Notes: a model not told the origin generated them from the sequence alone. 64,000 nt of DNA from Poecilobothrus nobilitatus (GCA_947095535.1 OX352773.1:37407398-37471397); one strand, 5' to 3'. Positions 35,101-48,806 are shown, numbered from the stretch's first letter. Translations and numbers: made by a program.

Positions 35101-36178
35101 TAGTGATGACATAATTAAATCCAAAGAAATGATTTTAAGGACTTTTTGGAGAAAATAAGGCTGAAATTCTTATATCTTCATAATATCACCATAATTTTTC
35201 AACTAATTAACTGAATATTTAAAATTTATCTGATTTTCTATAGTTATATTTGAATTTTACAATAATTTTTCTTTTAATAATGATAGCAATTATATTTTTG
35301 TGCTCTCTTTATTAAATAAAAAATATTATTGCCAAATTATTACTTATGTCAAAAAAAAAACAACCACATTTTAAAATCTTTTTTTTTTTTTTTTTGTTTT
35401 TGTAATATGGTATATATATATATATATATTATCCAATATAAATAATTTTCAAATTAAAAAATTGAGGTTATCAGAAAACGATTCAAAATTTAAATTCGAA
35501 AACTATAATGTATTTTGTATCAAAATAAATAAATACATTTTTTTTTTTCAATATTTTTTTGCCTACTAATTAAAAAGAATTGTTATTGCCCCATGAAATT
35601 ATAAAATTACAATGTGATATTACCTGACTGAAACTCTGATCAATAATAAAACTAATTATAAACTGCCTACCAATAAAAATAATATAATATTGTTTCATAT
35701 ATTACAGATAATTGACATAGAAATATGAATTTAAATTCAATCCACAGCATTTCGGTATAAAACAATCAATATTAGAATCCATTTGTATTTTTATTTTCAT
35801 AATTCGGGTAAGTTCTTATACTACAGGTCTGTATTTGTAAGTTTACCATTTTATTATAGTAAATATAATTTTTTTTAAGAATCTCAGTTCATAAATAGAA
35901 GAAAAAACAAATCTTAGATTAGTAACAAATGAATCTCTAAAATCTAAAATATTTTTTGGAAAAAATATATAATCTTGGCATAATTAGATATCACTAAATT
36001 AAGAAATTTATGCTATTAAAATTCATTTACATCAGGCACTACTTTTTCTGTTTAAAAAACATACTTGTACATATAATATTAAAGCGCACATTTAGATTTT
36101 CTTACTAAGTTAGCCTAAAGATATGCAATATCCTTTTTTGCATTTTGGACAATAATGCATTTTGTATTGGAATATTAG
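32193..36178. other. Homopolymer-rich intergenic DNA
   Basis: Contains an (AT)n tract near 35411-35429 and TACATATA-type repeats near 32700-32750. The 113-residue minus frame at 34057-34398 is Phe/Leu-rich and translates A-rich DNA; it is not accepted as a gene. Confidence 0.5.
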
Positions 36179-36455
36179 AGGATTCGGTAGCCTAGTGGGT
36201 AGGCGTGTGACGCATTTACCGAAGGAGTGTGAGTTCGATCCCTGCTCAGGTCGTAAGTGTTTTTTTCTTTACATACCTCCCTTACAACCAAATATAATGT
36301 AAATATATAGTATGTAATATAAATAAAATAAATAATAGTAGTATATAATTTAATAATAGTATAAAAAAAGCTATAATGGCCTTGGTAGCCAGCCGATGGT
36401 TCAATAATATTGCATTACATTTATGTATGTAATATTAATATAAATAAATAAATAA
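36179..36455 (+). mobile_element. tRNA-derived SINE, family 3
   Basis: The head GGATTCGGTAGCCTAGTGGG and B-box GAGTTCGATCCCTGC form a tRNA-like promoter. The body differs from families 1 and 2 and is A/T-rich. It ends with a second partial tRNA-like motif (GGCCTTGGTAGCCAGCCGAT, near 36380) and a TAAA-type tail. GGAATATTA before and TGAATATTT after the element may be a weak target duplication. Confidence 0.65.
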
Positions 36456-37002
36456 ATATTTGAATATTTTTATATTCTAAATATTTTATTTATATGCAAT
36501 TGATTCACCGGACATTAAATGGTAACGGATATTAAACGATAATATTATATAACAAAAGGCACGTTTTGCTTATAACAGTAAAAATAATTACTATAAATTT
36601 AATAACGTTATCAACATGTTCACTAATTTCAACCAAAAAATTTATATTCTTTAGTTTATTTTTATTTTATGACAAAAACAAAAAAAAAAAAAATAAAAAA
36701 AACAGGGGACAGTAAACCAAATCATGTTCATAAAAGTAAAATAAAAAATAGTTTCAAAATCTAAATTAGTATTATATTTATATGCATATAGAATATAAGC
36801 GTTTATTTATATGCACAATGATAATATTTTAATGCAAAAACAATTTTATGGGAAATTGAAAAAAAAAAAATAATTCGCATATTATTACAGTAATAGTTAA
36901 AATAAGAGTATCGAACGGCTTAGAATAGAATTTCTAAATATATTAATTGTAAATCTTTTTTAAACAATTTTTTTTTGGACAATTTTTTATAGATAATACT
37001 AG
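36456..37002. other. A/T-rich intergenic DNA
   Basis: Nothing was recognised between the two SINEs. Confidence 0.5.
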
Positions 37003-37140
37003 GAAAGAGTCGCGGTAGTCTAATACGTAAGAGCATATAAAATACGAAAATATCAATGGAGTATGGTATTCGAATCTGGAAAGGAAAAGCTGTGAAATTT
37101 TCTTGTCACATTTATGTGGCAGAGGAATAAAATAAAAATC
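37003..37140 (+). mobile_element. tRNA-derived SINE, family 2 (internally deleted)
   Basis: Starts GAAAGAGTCGCGGTAGTCTA and keeps the GTAAGAGCATATAAAATACG part and a worn B-box (GTATTCGAATCTGG). The middle of the body found in the 41048 copy is missing. The end GCTGTGAAATTTTCTTGTCA and GTGGCAGAGGAATAAAATAA matches the family 3' part. Confidence 0.75.
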
Positions 37141-38594
37141 TTTCTTTAATCTCTAATCCCTATTATGTAATATCACGATTCTCTTTTGGATAAAAAGATG
37201 GATATTTTTTTAATTAAAGACAAACATTTTTTGATTTCTTTAAATTTAAAAAAAATTCAATTTTGATAAATTTTATCGTTATATATACATTTTATGTGTT
37301 CCAGTTTTGATTAGTACTGCAATAATAAAGCAATAGTTTTAATTAACATTCCTTTTTATTTTTGTTTTGTTTCACATGTTAATTGAATCTAATGATGTGG
37401 CAAAGTACGCGGCATTATTTTAATAGTTGTTTTTTAGTAGAAAATAATTTGAATAGAAAGATTTTGCAAATACATTATTGGAATGATAGGATTGGCTAAT
37501 CTTTTATATTACAAAAATTAAATTTCAAATGTAAACCCTTGTAAAATTTTATTTTATTTTATTTTATATTTTATATTACGAAAAAGGTGACTATAAAGGT
37601 GACTAGCGTCATTTTGTAAATTAAAACTTTAAAAATTAAAATATATTAAACTTTAAAATAAAAACATAATAAAAAGATTAAGTTTACTGCACTTAATTTT
37701 TTTTTATATATATCTCTAGTTTAAACATGGATTCATAATGATTTCTCTTCTAATTAAATTTATTAATATGTACATACTTTTTAAATAACTCCTTTCATAA
37801 ATAATTTTTAAAACACACTTTTTTCAAATTACAAACTACAGAACCAAGAGAAAAAACTTTTAAATTAAATTCTTCTAACGTATTAAGTCATAAAATTTAA
37901 GCATTTAGTGACAAACATTAAACATCAATGAATTTTATTGAATGTGGCAATATTTAAATAGCCGGTTTCTCAGCCTTGAATTTAAACCTTACTGAGTTCA
38001 TAGCTAAAAAAAAAATAATAATACCCTATATAAATTAAAAGCAGAAGCTGATTCATGACTAAAAAAAAATGGCTTCAAAAACTTATATATATATATTGAA
38101 TTAATATATAGATTGGATTGACTGGCTAAAATAAATAAAATAAAATAATTTATAAAAATAAAAATAAAAAATAAAATTGTTTTTTGAATAGAAAATTAAT
38201 TTAATTGTAATAATTCTTTTTTTTATTTTTCATATAATTTTTACATTACAAAAAATAGCAGACATAATAATTATGACTTTTAAATATCCCTTTCATAATA
38301 AAGACTTAATTGGATTATAATTTTGGATAAAATAAATGGATTATAATTGCATGATTTTCGCAAAAAAAAAAAATAAATAAAATAAACTTTATAATTAATT
38401 AGTTAATTTTCCTATTTTTGAACAGTTTTTTAGATTTTACAAAATCGTGGTTAATGAAAATTTTTATAAATTTTATATATGCGTCAAAATATTTTCTTTT
38501 CAAAATATGGGAATACATTTTTTAATATGCTTAATATATACATCATCAAAGACGTTTCAAAAGTTCTAACTATTTGGATTTTACAAATAAGATT
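37141..38594. other. A/T-rich intergenic DNA
   Basis: Homopolymers and TA-rich sequence only; no gene recognised. Confidence 0.5.
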
Positions 38595-38765
38595 CTTTTT
38601 GGAACCTGTAACTGGACAAAATATTAAAAAATCATAGGATCGGCAGTAAAAACATACTGAAAATTCTAAAAGAACATGCAGATTATGGTAAGAAGAAGAA
38701 CAATCTACAGGACATATACTCAAAAACTGTGAAGCTTTACTCTGACCAAGATTTGTGTATCTAGG
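38595..38765 (+). pseudogene. Non-LTR retrotransposon C-terminal remnant
   Basis: In one plus-strand frame the segment reads VTGQNIKK, a stop-broken stretch, then CRLW, a stop, EEEQSTGHILKNCEALL, a stop, PRFVYLG. This follows the order of the C-terminal part of many insect non-LTR elements: an LTGH-type segment, then a zinc-binding C-x2-C...H-x4-C motif followed by an R-x-L-G-type stretch. One Cys is replaced by Trp and there are several in-frame stops. The exact clade (Jockey, I or R1-like) cannot be told. Confidence 0.45.
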
Positions 38766-41037
38766 AGTTTGTTATTTTAACAAGGATCATTTAAACCCTC
38801 TACAGATCGTTCTAAACAGATGTTTAGTTTTTTCATGGACAATAAAGCTGACACAGCTATTATATGGAAAATTATTATTGGCAAATAATCAATAATTTTT
38901 GAGCTTAAAAGAATTTAAAACCATTCCCTCAAATAAAATCTATAAAAAAAAATTTGAATAAAAAGCTTAGAATATTCCTACAGATTTGTCGGTTATTAAT
39001 TTACAGTGTAGTACCGAATTTCAAATTGTAAAATGCCATTTAATCAAAAGTTCTTTTATAAAACTTTTCATTTGGCAAATTGGTTATTTGTATTATTTTT
39101 TCTCGCAAAATTTCGCAAAAATGTATTCGATACTCGTAAATTAAATAAATACTCGTAAATTATATTTTTAAAGTGATGTAATTAACTTTTCATGATGCCA
39201 TCAGGAAGTGACTATCTGAATAATCTAGTTTAATGTCACATACTTTTTTACAAACTTTAATGAAAATTTAATATTGGAGAAGAATTTTATGCCTACCAAA
39301 AATAATAATGAAATAATTAGATTAGAATTAATTAAAGTATTAGGTAAGAAATGGGAGTTTAGCATATAGATTTTACAAACTGAGCCGCTCCCACCAAATA
39401 TATTAAAATTTAATTTTGTATACATACATATATATTTATTCAAATATTATCAGTTAAACGAAGCATTTAAATGTATTAGTAAAGTTAGCGCGGTTAGTAA
39501 ATAAAGCTGAAGATGATTAGTAATTAACATTAGATAAACAGTCGGTTTATATTTGTTAATCTTTACTTGATGTGATCTCTTTACAAAAGAGTTAGCACAA
39601 AAATACAATTTAATTTGTAATCTCCTGATCTTTATTAAGATTATTTCTATATATAAACTATTACATTACAATGAAAAATAAAGACACTCTAAATCAATTT
39701 CTATAATTGTCAACTATATTTCTATATAAAAAATTAAATTTATTTTTCATTCTTCAAACATTTTGTTTTATTTATTTTTTTTTTTAATAAAAATTTAAAA
39801 TAATAATGTAAAAATAAATAAAAAAAAAATATATAAAAGAATTAGAATATAATTCAAAGAAAGTTGAAAAAAAAAAAAAAAAAACAAAGAGCATTAAAGA
39901 GCAAAAAAAAATGTAAGGTAAAGCAAGACATGGTAGATTTAATATCCATCCCGAAATAATAGCTGGTAGATATGTAAGCTTTAAAAAGGATCAAAAACTG
40001 CGCTTAAAAATAAAAAAAAATATAACAAAAAGAAAAGGAAATTTATAAAATCCTTGAGGATAAAAAATACCAGAAGAATAAATTATAAAAATAAAAAAAT
40101 ATGGAATAATGTTCTTTTTTTTTTTTTTTTATTCAATTTCTCTTCATACCTTTTCGCGCCAATTTTTGTTTTCTGTTTTTTTGTTTTTTTTTTTTTGGTA
40201 AATTATCGTTCTATCTCTGTCTTCTGTTTGTATTTTGTTTTTTCAATCTTGTTGAATTTCAGTTTTTTAGTAATCTATCTACTGGAGGTGTTCGTTAAAT
40301 GACTTATAAATTTACAAAAGTAAAACAAAAAAAAAAAAACAAAAAAAGAATAGATGGAAAATTGGTAAGGTAACCAAATGTTTGAAAAGTTGGAAGGGAT
40401 TTAGGATGTGCTCTTAAATAGGTCATGTAATTTTTTTTTTTTGTTTTTTTCTAATTTTATTTTTATCTTTTTGATAGGATTTAATATGAAATTGTTTTTC
40501 TTTTGTATAAACAATTATTTTTTATTTATTTTTTATATTAAAATCTTTTGTAGGATTTTTGGATTTTCAGTTTAAAGAAAAAAATATTAAAAAAAAAACT
40601 TATACTTATAAGTATATACGAGTAGAAGAAAGGAATTCTTTTTCATATTAAGAATCTTTGACGTTTTTTTATTTATTCAATTTAATTGGAATTTTGATAC
40701 ATTTTTAACTATTTTAAATTATATTATATTGAATTTTTAAGAATATTTAACAAAAAAGTTTTAAATTGAATGCATTTAAAATTTAAAACTAAAGGAAAAC
40801 TAATTTTAATTGCAATATTTATACGTGTATATAGATAGGCAAAAAACGATTATTAACATTTTTATTGTTTCGTTTTGTATTTGATTTATATGAACCATCA
40901 TTATGTCACTATTTACTTCAATGAACATATTGTAATATTAATAAAGACCCACTCCATATTATGATTAAGGTTTTATTTTAGATAAACATTTTCATAAATT
41001 TTTATTATAATTATTTTAAAAAGAAAAAACCATACTT
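38766..41037. other. A/T-rich intergenic DNA
   Basis: Apart from moderately complex sequence up to about 38850, which may belong to the LINE remnant, only homopolymer-rich DNA is seen. The plus frame at 40054-40302 is a poly-T artefact. Confidence 0.45.
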
Positions 41038-41047
41038 AATAAATCAC

Positions 41048-41253
41048 GATAAAGGATCTCGGTGGTCTAGTGGGTAAGAGCGTATTAAATACGCTGTAAA
41101 CACCGAGAGAGTATGGGAGTTCGAATCCCATACATGTTGTAAGAGTTATTTCCCCTTACGACATGTACAGCAACATCTGAACAGTAAAGGCTGTGTAATT
41201 TTCTGTCCACATTTAAGTGGCAGAGAAATGCATAAAAAAAAAATAAATAAATA
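41048..41253 (+). mobile_element. tRNA-derived SINE, family 2 (full copy)
   Basis: The best-preserved family 2 copy: head TCTCGGTGGTCTAGTGGGTA, B-box GAGTTCGAATCCCATAC, body with CCCCTTACGACATGTACAGC and AGTGGCAGAGAAATGCATAA, then a poly(A) passing into (TAAA)n. The direct repeat AATAAATCAC flanks it (41038-41047 and 41254-41263). Its body pairs closely with the minus-strand copy at 3456-3630. Confidence 0.9.
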
Positions 41254-41263
41254 AATAAATCAC

Positions 41264-41543
41264 CATACTAAAATCACCATATCTATTACTCTTAATAAAA
41301 ATAAATAAAATTAAAAACAATGATTTTATACCCAAGATATATCACACATTATATAGAAAAAGAATGCTTTAGATTAAAAAATTATTTTACACTTAAATTT
41401 TTTTTAACACCACGTACTTTTAATTTTTATAAATGTTAAATTAGATTATGTTAGTATAATTATATATTATATATTATATTGTTAAGAAATTTTAGAATAT
41501 TAATAAATATATTATAAGAAATATCTTAAATATTGTATAAATA
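41264..41543. other. A/T-rich intergenic DNA
   Basis: Short spacer between two SINEs; nothing recognised. Confidence 0.45.
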
Positions 41544-41775
41544 TCTTAACCATCCTGGTCAGGTCATATTCATATCCAATATTAGTAATTTATACCGTAA
41601 TAGTTTATATCATAATTTAAAAATACAAAAAAAATAAATAATTCTTGTATAAGATAATAGATGGCGAAGTAAACCTTAATCAAATATGAATAATACACGA
41701 TTTAGTGGATGTCATATTATGCTCCTTATTTATGTGTGTGTGGATGTCATATTATGCTCCTAAATTATGTATAAT
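41544..41775 (+). mobile_element. tRNA-derived SINE, family 1 (5'-truncated)
   Basis: Begins within the tRNA-like part (TCCTGGTCAGGTCATATTCA) and keeps the body marks CTTGTATAAGATAATAGATGG and CAAATATGAATAATACACGA. An internal deletion removes the CAACGGCTTAG part, and the final GTGGATGTCATATTATGCTC is duplicated about 40 bp apart. Confidence 0.7.
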
Positions 41776-43143
41776 ATTTTTATTCATAATAGATTTTGTA
41801 TAAAAGATTTTATTTATGTGTATAGGGTGCTTCAGTTTCGGTCTTCAATATTTATATTGTATATTTAGTTTAGTTTTAGAGTTTAGTTTAGGGTTTTTAT
41901 GACGCAATTACCGACTTATTCCCCTTTATCCACATTTTTCCTTTCCGTATCCCATACAATTTAGTCTCAACTACTTTTTAGTGCAAATAAACATATTTCT
42001 AGATTGAGATTATCGAATAAAAAAAAAAAAAATTGTTCAGGGAGGTTTATTTTCCTTGGTCCTTGAAATAATGAAGACCGGCATTTTTTTTTTTAATTTT
42101 AATTTAATTTGCTTATATATGGAAAATTATACAACTAATTGTATGATTGTATTTGATGAAATATGTATTATGATGTCTAGTGTATTTATGTGAAGCATAC
42201 ACTCTATTTATTTATAGAAAAAAGATTTTGAAGAAAAATTTTATTTTTCAATTTTGTCATATTATGAAAAATTAAACATTTAAAAAATTATTTTGTCTTA
42301 ATTGTAGTTTGAGTCGAACCAACGTTTCTAAAAATTCAAGTTAGCTCTCCTACTATCTACGCATTTGCTTCTATCAATTTATAAGCTATAATATATAAAA
42401 TATCAATATGTGAACAAAATATAATATTATGTATTTTAATTTAATTTTTCTTTACTTTAGAAAATTTTTTCTTCAAATATATATTTAATGACTTGTTTAT
42501 GGTTTTTTCTTCTTTGTTTTTACTTTACCACAATTTGAAAATTCTTGTTTTCAAACAAAATTATAAGAATTTTTTTTTTAAATATTATCTCTTTTGCATT
42601 TTTTTGAATATTTTTATTTAATTTTTTTTTTTTTCAATCAACAGCTGGGCGTTCGTGCATACATTTTATTTTAATTTACTATACAATCAAGTATAATTTT
42701 AAAATTTTTTCTGTAAGGTATCGTCTATATAGATATTATATATATATATATATATATTATATATGTATAATTGTATAAGTCTTTACATCATTTTGAGTCA
42801 TTGTAAAAAAAAACAAAAACAAAAAAAAAATTAAATCTTTTGTAGTTTTATTACGTTAAGTCTTAACACAACTTCAAAGTGAGAGACTAATTTAAAGGTA
42901 ATTTGACAAAACCAAAAAGAAACCAAAAAAAAAAAAATAAATTAAATTTTTTCTTCGTAAAAATTTGTTTTGTCAAATTTAATTTTTATTTTTTTCCATT
43001 CGATAATTTAATTTTAAAAGTGTGTCTTTGTTGTCTACCATTTTTCTTCTTTTTTTTTTTTTTCAAAAATATGAAACGTGTACGTAACTCTTAAAACAAT
43101 TCAATAATTTTGATTCAAAAATAAAATTTCAGAATTAAGAAAT

Positions 43144-43174
<31 letters not shown>

Positions 43175-46100
43175 ATTAAAATGAAAATTGTTTACTTTAA
43201 ACATCTCAATATTTTTTTTTCATATATTTTAAATTTTTAAATATTTTACTTTCAATATTTTTTTTTGTTTTTAAGTATAATTCATTAAGAGTTTATTAAC
43301 ATTGAACCCATTGTTTTTTTTAATTCTTGTAATATTGTACAAAATTATTATGAATTTACAAAATACATAATAATAATTTTAAAATATTTTATATTATGTT
43401 AATTAAGGTCAGTCGCCAAAATATATGCAAAAAAAAAAATTATTAAAAAAAAAAAACGAAAACCGAAAAAATATGTCAAAATTATTTTGTGAAATCATAT
43501 TTGAATATTTTTATTAGTAAATGAATTATTGAACAGGATTCAGATTCATTTGTTTAAAATTTAATTGGTTTATTCTTTTCGGTTTTCATATTAAAAAGAG
43601 ACTTTTAAAATAGTAATTTTTAAAATGATTCAGTGTATCCCCCTTATTAATATAGGTCTATCTTAATAGAAAATCCAAGATCGGATAAAATAAACGTCCA
43701 ATAATCCGAAAATAAAGGATACCTATAACATCGCACGTGTTCCATATAAGGTTTCGTTTAAGGACTTTGTAAGTTTTTCAAAAAACAAGATCGATTGATC
43801 TTCGACAGTCGATCTTTATTACAAATTTTATTAATATTTATTTGATTTCAAATACATTCAAATACCATTACTAATTCCTAGCAAAATACCATTATTAATA
43901 ATAAAATCCTTTTGTGGTAAATAATTGGAGAAAATGTCTTTATATCAAAATCTTTTATGAGAATAAATACGTCTCCTTTTATCATCTTTCTACTTAAGAT
44001 TTATCTTAATATTTTTTTTAAACAAATTGAATATGTACTGACTTTTCATCACATTTTTTAAAATTTCTGTTTAAAAATTTGCTTATTATTTTCACTCTGT
44101 CCGTCTGTTCGCCTGTTCGTTGCCGGTCAATTTGTAAAATAATAAATTAAGATGGAGCAGAGCATATGTAACCATGGATAGGTTGAATTCATTGAAAAAA
44201 AAATTAATTTAGTAAAACTTTTTAAAGTAGCCCCATTTGTTACAAAGCATCAGCTCCTTAAAGTTAGAAAAAGCCCTATTTCCAAATGTTTATACTTTAA
44301 GTTCTGCTGAATATTTTTTCTATCTAAAGATATCAGACGGCAAGAAATTTTTTAAACTTCATATTTTTTAAATTTAGTATTTAATTTACTGTTACATGAA
44401 ACGAGAATGTTTCAAAATTTTTCTTCCTCTGGAAATATTTCAGTTCAGTTGGAATGTTGCAGTTAATACATTTTTAGATGAGTAAGATTTTTAAGAATAT
44501 ATAAGCATAAGCCTCCTCCGAAAAAAATTTGTGCTTTTCCCTGCTCAAGAACTATTAAAGGCCAAAATTAAAATTTTTCTATTTTTAGACAAAATTTTAC
44601 TTTAATATCTGTAAAATCTTGTTAAAAGTAAAAGACAATTAAAGCTTCAATATTATATTATTTTAATATGCATTTTATTAATTATATAGTATTTTCTTAA
44701 AAATGAACAATTTGTCTGTTGATTTTTTACAATTTTTTCTTACATAAAATCTTCTAAAAAAAATAATTCTTAAATTTGGCTCAAAAATAGTTCAACGCTA
44801 GATTGTTTTTATTGTCCTTTTGTCCGTCTTTAAAAACCATTTGTTTTATGTATTGCCTTATTTATTTTGTTCATATTTTTACAACCATTCAATAGTAATT
44901 TGTTTGCACACTCCAATATCACCATCATTCATTTAAAACTGAATTATTTGTTAATTTTATTTTGGTATTATGGACCATCAGAATATAAAAAAAAAATGTG
45001 TCGTCCACCTTCCATCCTTAAGTTAAATTATTATATTTTTTTTTTCCACTTTAATATCAGATCAGTTGATGAAAGAGCATTCAATAATATAAATTTTACC
45101 AGAGGTGGAGATTTGTCTTTCATTCCATACCAAAAAAAGAAAAAACAACAAAAAAAACATTGAAAGATAATAAACTGCGAAAAAATTTTGAATTATTTTA
45201 TGGTTCAGTGATGCAAAAACACAAAACAAAATACAAAAAAAAAAAAAAACACAACAAAACAAAACACAAAAAAAAACATAAAATGGATTCTGATTATTTT
45301 TTATGAGTATTGAACAATAAAGAGTGAAGGGTGATTCAATTGATAAATATAGGGTAGAATTTAAGTAAAATTTTCTATTCTATTCTAATAGAAAGCAGAA
45401 AGTTTCATTGTATGTATGTTTGTATGACTAGGAACCACCAAATTTTAGAGAAATAATGCTTGAAGCTTGAAAAAACTTTAACAATGTTGTGTTAACCGGG
45501 TCCCATTCATTGTTGTTTTTAAAAATAATTTGATCAATTGCGTTTAGACTTTGTTAAAGTGGCTCACTAAATCAATCTGGTTTCGGCATATTAATTCATT
45601 TCCATTCGTGGGTTCGTCAAAAATTTTTCCAATGTAACAAAAAGATTTTGTGGAGGATCAGTCTTTAACTATGATAAAGCTTTGTTCTCTGCTTGTGGAG
45701 ATTATTTCGTCAAGTTGGTAAAGATTTCATAAACATTTTGTTTTTCGCTCAATCGGATCAAATATTTTTTGACCGACTAATTTATATATGGAAAGTTATT
45801 CTAGATTGCCAAATCAAATAGATATTGTTTTTTTTATAGATGGTTTTGATTTGAGAGAAAAAAAAAAACAAAAAATTTTGTTATTTTGTTTCCATTTTTC
45901 CTTTCATAAAGTTCCAATTTTTTTTTTCTATTTTTTGTATCGGAAAAACCACTGTACATTTGATTTTGTCTCATTTTATTTCAAAAATATATATTTATAT
46001 TTATAAAATTTTGTTTTTATATTTTAATACCGCCACATTATTACTTCGGAATATATATGTTTATATATATGTATATGTATATATATTTTTTTGCAAACAC

Positions 46101-46559
46101 AATTAAATTGTAAAGTTTTACGCTAGAATGCACTGTTGTTCTTTCGTCACTTTGTAAAATTTCCTCTATTTGTTTTAATTTTTGTTTTTTTTTTGTTCAA
46201 TTTTCTCTTTTGAATACTTTTGTTTTTTTTTTTGGAAAAAAAAACGTTCAAATTTTTATATTTCGAATAGTGTGTCATTGCTCTCGATTTATTTAATTTA
46301 TGAAAAGGAGCCGAGACTTTTTATTGTTGAAAAAATATTAGAGCGATTGTAGAGGAAAAGAAAATTTACTAACATAAAAATATTTCGAAAATGGAAAAAA
46401 GAAAATTAAATTCCATTTTATCATAAACAGTCTAAAGTTAAACGATGGTTAAACAGTCTAATCAATAAACTACAAAGAAGTATAATGTCTGAGGAATAGG
46501 ATGAGGAAAGAAAAGGGAATAAGGAATAGGAATTCTGTACTTAAATTGTAGCAGTGGGA
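41776..46559. other. A/T-rich intergenic DNA with a few complex patches
   Basis: More balanced sequence occurs at 41830-42080 (where CGGTCTTCA and TGAAGACCG form a weak inverted pair), 43640-43800, 44090-44310 and 45340-45760. None gave a recognisable protein in six frames by eye. An (AT)n tract lies at about 42734-42762. The remaining open frames are homopolymer artefacts. Confidence 0.4.
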
Positions 46560-47250
46560 ATAATTTAACACGTAAATTGTCTGATTCTGTATACCTGTAT
46601 ATTTTACGAGCCGGGGAAAACATGTGGTGGTAATGTGTTCCACAATTTGAACGTACAGCTAAGAAAGAGTTCCTACATATTTGGTTGATCTAGTTCTAGT
46701 AGGATTCATTATAATGAGGTGGAGCATGATATTTTTTATTTCACCAGAGGTGTTACTCAGGAGATATTTATAAAACAAACAAATAGATCCTACATTCGGC
46801 TATAATTTAAATATGTTAAGTCGTTTGTTATTTCAAAGCGCTGAAACTAGCTCTGTTTTGTATCTTATCCAGATACTGTAGAGCAATGCTGAGAGCGCCA
46901 GCGAAGATATGCGAGTTATATTCAGACCTTGTCGAATTATTTTCAAGCCCTCAAAATTTTTCCATTTATTTCAATGCCTAACGCCTGTCTTTCATGTTTA
47001 TATTTTTAAAAGAAATATTTGGCAGAAACATACTGATTTTTGTTAGGCAATTACTCTGTGTTTTAGAAGCATTAAAACATTCTCTCTTAATGCTTCCCCA
47101 TTTACTGGAGGTTGTTATTTTTAAGAACTTTAAAATTATGGATCATTCATGTGCCACAGAATTTGTGATAGCATCAACAGCCTTCTTAAAAAGATAAAAA
47201 CATTCGACGATGCTGTCATCAGCAAAGCTATGATTTTTTTTTAAGTTATG
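46560..47250 (-). pseudogene. CR1/Jockey-type LINE remnant (3' part of reverse transcriptase)
   Basis: On the minus strand the catalytic FADD motif (SFADDSIVECF, 47215-47226) is followed by a segment ending KWGSIKRECFNASKTQ (about 47055-47100), then after stops and frameshifts by a GIEINGKI stretch and finally LWNTLPPHVFP (46626-46645). This is the order found in CR1-like and related insect LINEs: active site, E-F-N-x-x-K-T-Q block, then the C-terminal LWNSLP-type block. Many stops make it inactive. Only the 3' part is present, as expected for 5'-truncated insertions. Confidence 0.75.
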
Positions 47251-48755
47251 GATAGCAGATCATTATGAGATTGGGAAAAGAACTGTGTGACTTGGCTTGT
47301 ATTTGCGTATACCAACTTGATTTGTAATTAGAAAATTGTATCATATATACATTTAAAAATGTATATAAAAAAAAGAATTTTCATATAACTGATATAAGAA
47401 ATTTTTCTGCAAAGGATCTATACATGTTGTAATAACAAAACTGACCTAACCTAAACTAATTTTTGTATAAGTTTAAATAAATGTTATTTCTAATTAATTA
47501 AAATAAATTATTATTTATTCACAATAAAATGTAATATGCAAATATTGTTTTTCTTTCAATTTTCAATCTATTTCATTATGTTTTTCTTTTATTTATATTC
47601 CCCCACCCCCTTCCTCCTACATAAAGATCAATTGAAACCGATAATAATGACATTTTATTGATTCTGATAATAATAATAATAAAAATAACGGTTACTTTCA
47701 TTGGTTAATATTAACATTATTATAATGAAAAGATGTTTGTTTTTTTTTTTATTGAATATATTATCTTTCTAATATTAAATTGTTATTTTTCTAAAAAAAT
47801 CGCGATTTTTACAGACTAAAAGGAAAAAAGTCAAAAAGTTTTTCCAAGAAAAAGAAAATAAAAAAACAAAAAAAAAAAAAATAACTAACACAAATTTTCC
47901 ATTATTGTAATGAAAAAAAAAACATACACAAAAAACAAAACCAATAATAGGAAAAAATGTACTAGGATTCATTTTTTTTCTAAAGAGGAGAACCCTCCAA
48001 ATCATTTGGGTATTTAATTTTCAATGAGATTTGATGGCATTTCAATAATAATAATAATAATAATAATCATAATAGCTGTCCCATTATTCTAAAGACTATG
48101 AGTGGTTATTCTAATGGTTAAAAAAATAGAAAAATTGGGTAACTTTAAAATAGAGAAACTCTTCGATTTTCATTTTTTTTTATTTATTTTTAAAAGGTCA
48201 TTATAATCACTTGATAAATTTATTGTTAATGGGGTGTCTGTGTCTCGTTATTTGCTTCATACAAAAATATTGGTTTGTGATAATATTCTTTTTCTATTGG
48301 AGGGTGCTTTTTTTTATTTTATTTAAGATTTTAAATAAAAAGATAATAAAATCACAACAGAAAAAAAAGTAACATATAATCATTGAAAAATTTTTCAGTG
48401 AAAATTCAAAAAAGTAAAATTCAGTGAAAATGATTCGATCTAATGGCATAAAGTAATACAAAGTTAATATTTTAAAAGTTCTTTTAGCTATTATTTTTAT
48501 ACATTAACAATTTAATAACTATTTTGACAAGTTCAATTATATTTTTAAACAAAAATTTATGATTTTTGTTTTAAAGTAATATTTTTGTTTTATTTATTTT
48601 TCGGATATAAAGTTATTATATTTTACGAAAAATCTAAAGTATGTAATTAAAAGTAAATCATCTTAATAATATTCCATAATGTAATCAAAGTGTATAGTTA
48701 AAATACTAAATTTGTAACAGCTTAAAATTGAGTTATCTAAAAAAAATCTGTATTG
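47251..48755. other. A/T-rich intergenic DNA
   Basis: (AAT)n repeats at about 48042-48068 and poly-A/T tracts. The minus frame at 47775-48005 is not considered coding. No gene was recognised. Confidence 0.5.
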
Positions 48756-48806
48756 TACCTACGCCTGTCTATTAAGTTCTACCACCTTAATAGACAGGTG
48801 TAGGTA
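48756..48806. repeat. Hairpin with 21-bp arms
   Basis: TACCTACGCCTGTCTATTAAG (48756-48776) pairs with 48786-48806 with a single mismatch over a 9-base loop. Part of the right arm (GTAGGTATAAC) recurs at about 48834. Shape and size are compatible with a foldback remnant or a small RNA precursor, but nothing shows expression. Confidence 0.75.

Noticed and set aside
45340..45780. More complex sequence that might be a retroelement
   Set aside because: No recognisable protein motif in any frame by eye; left as unassigned DNA.
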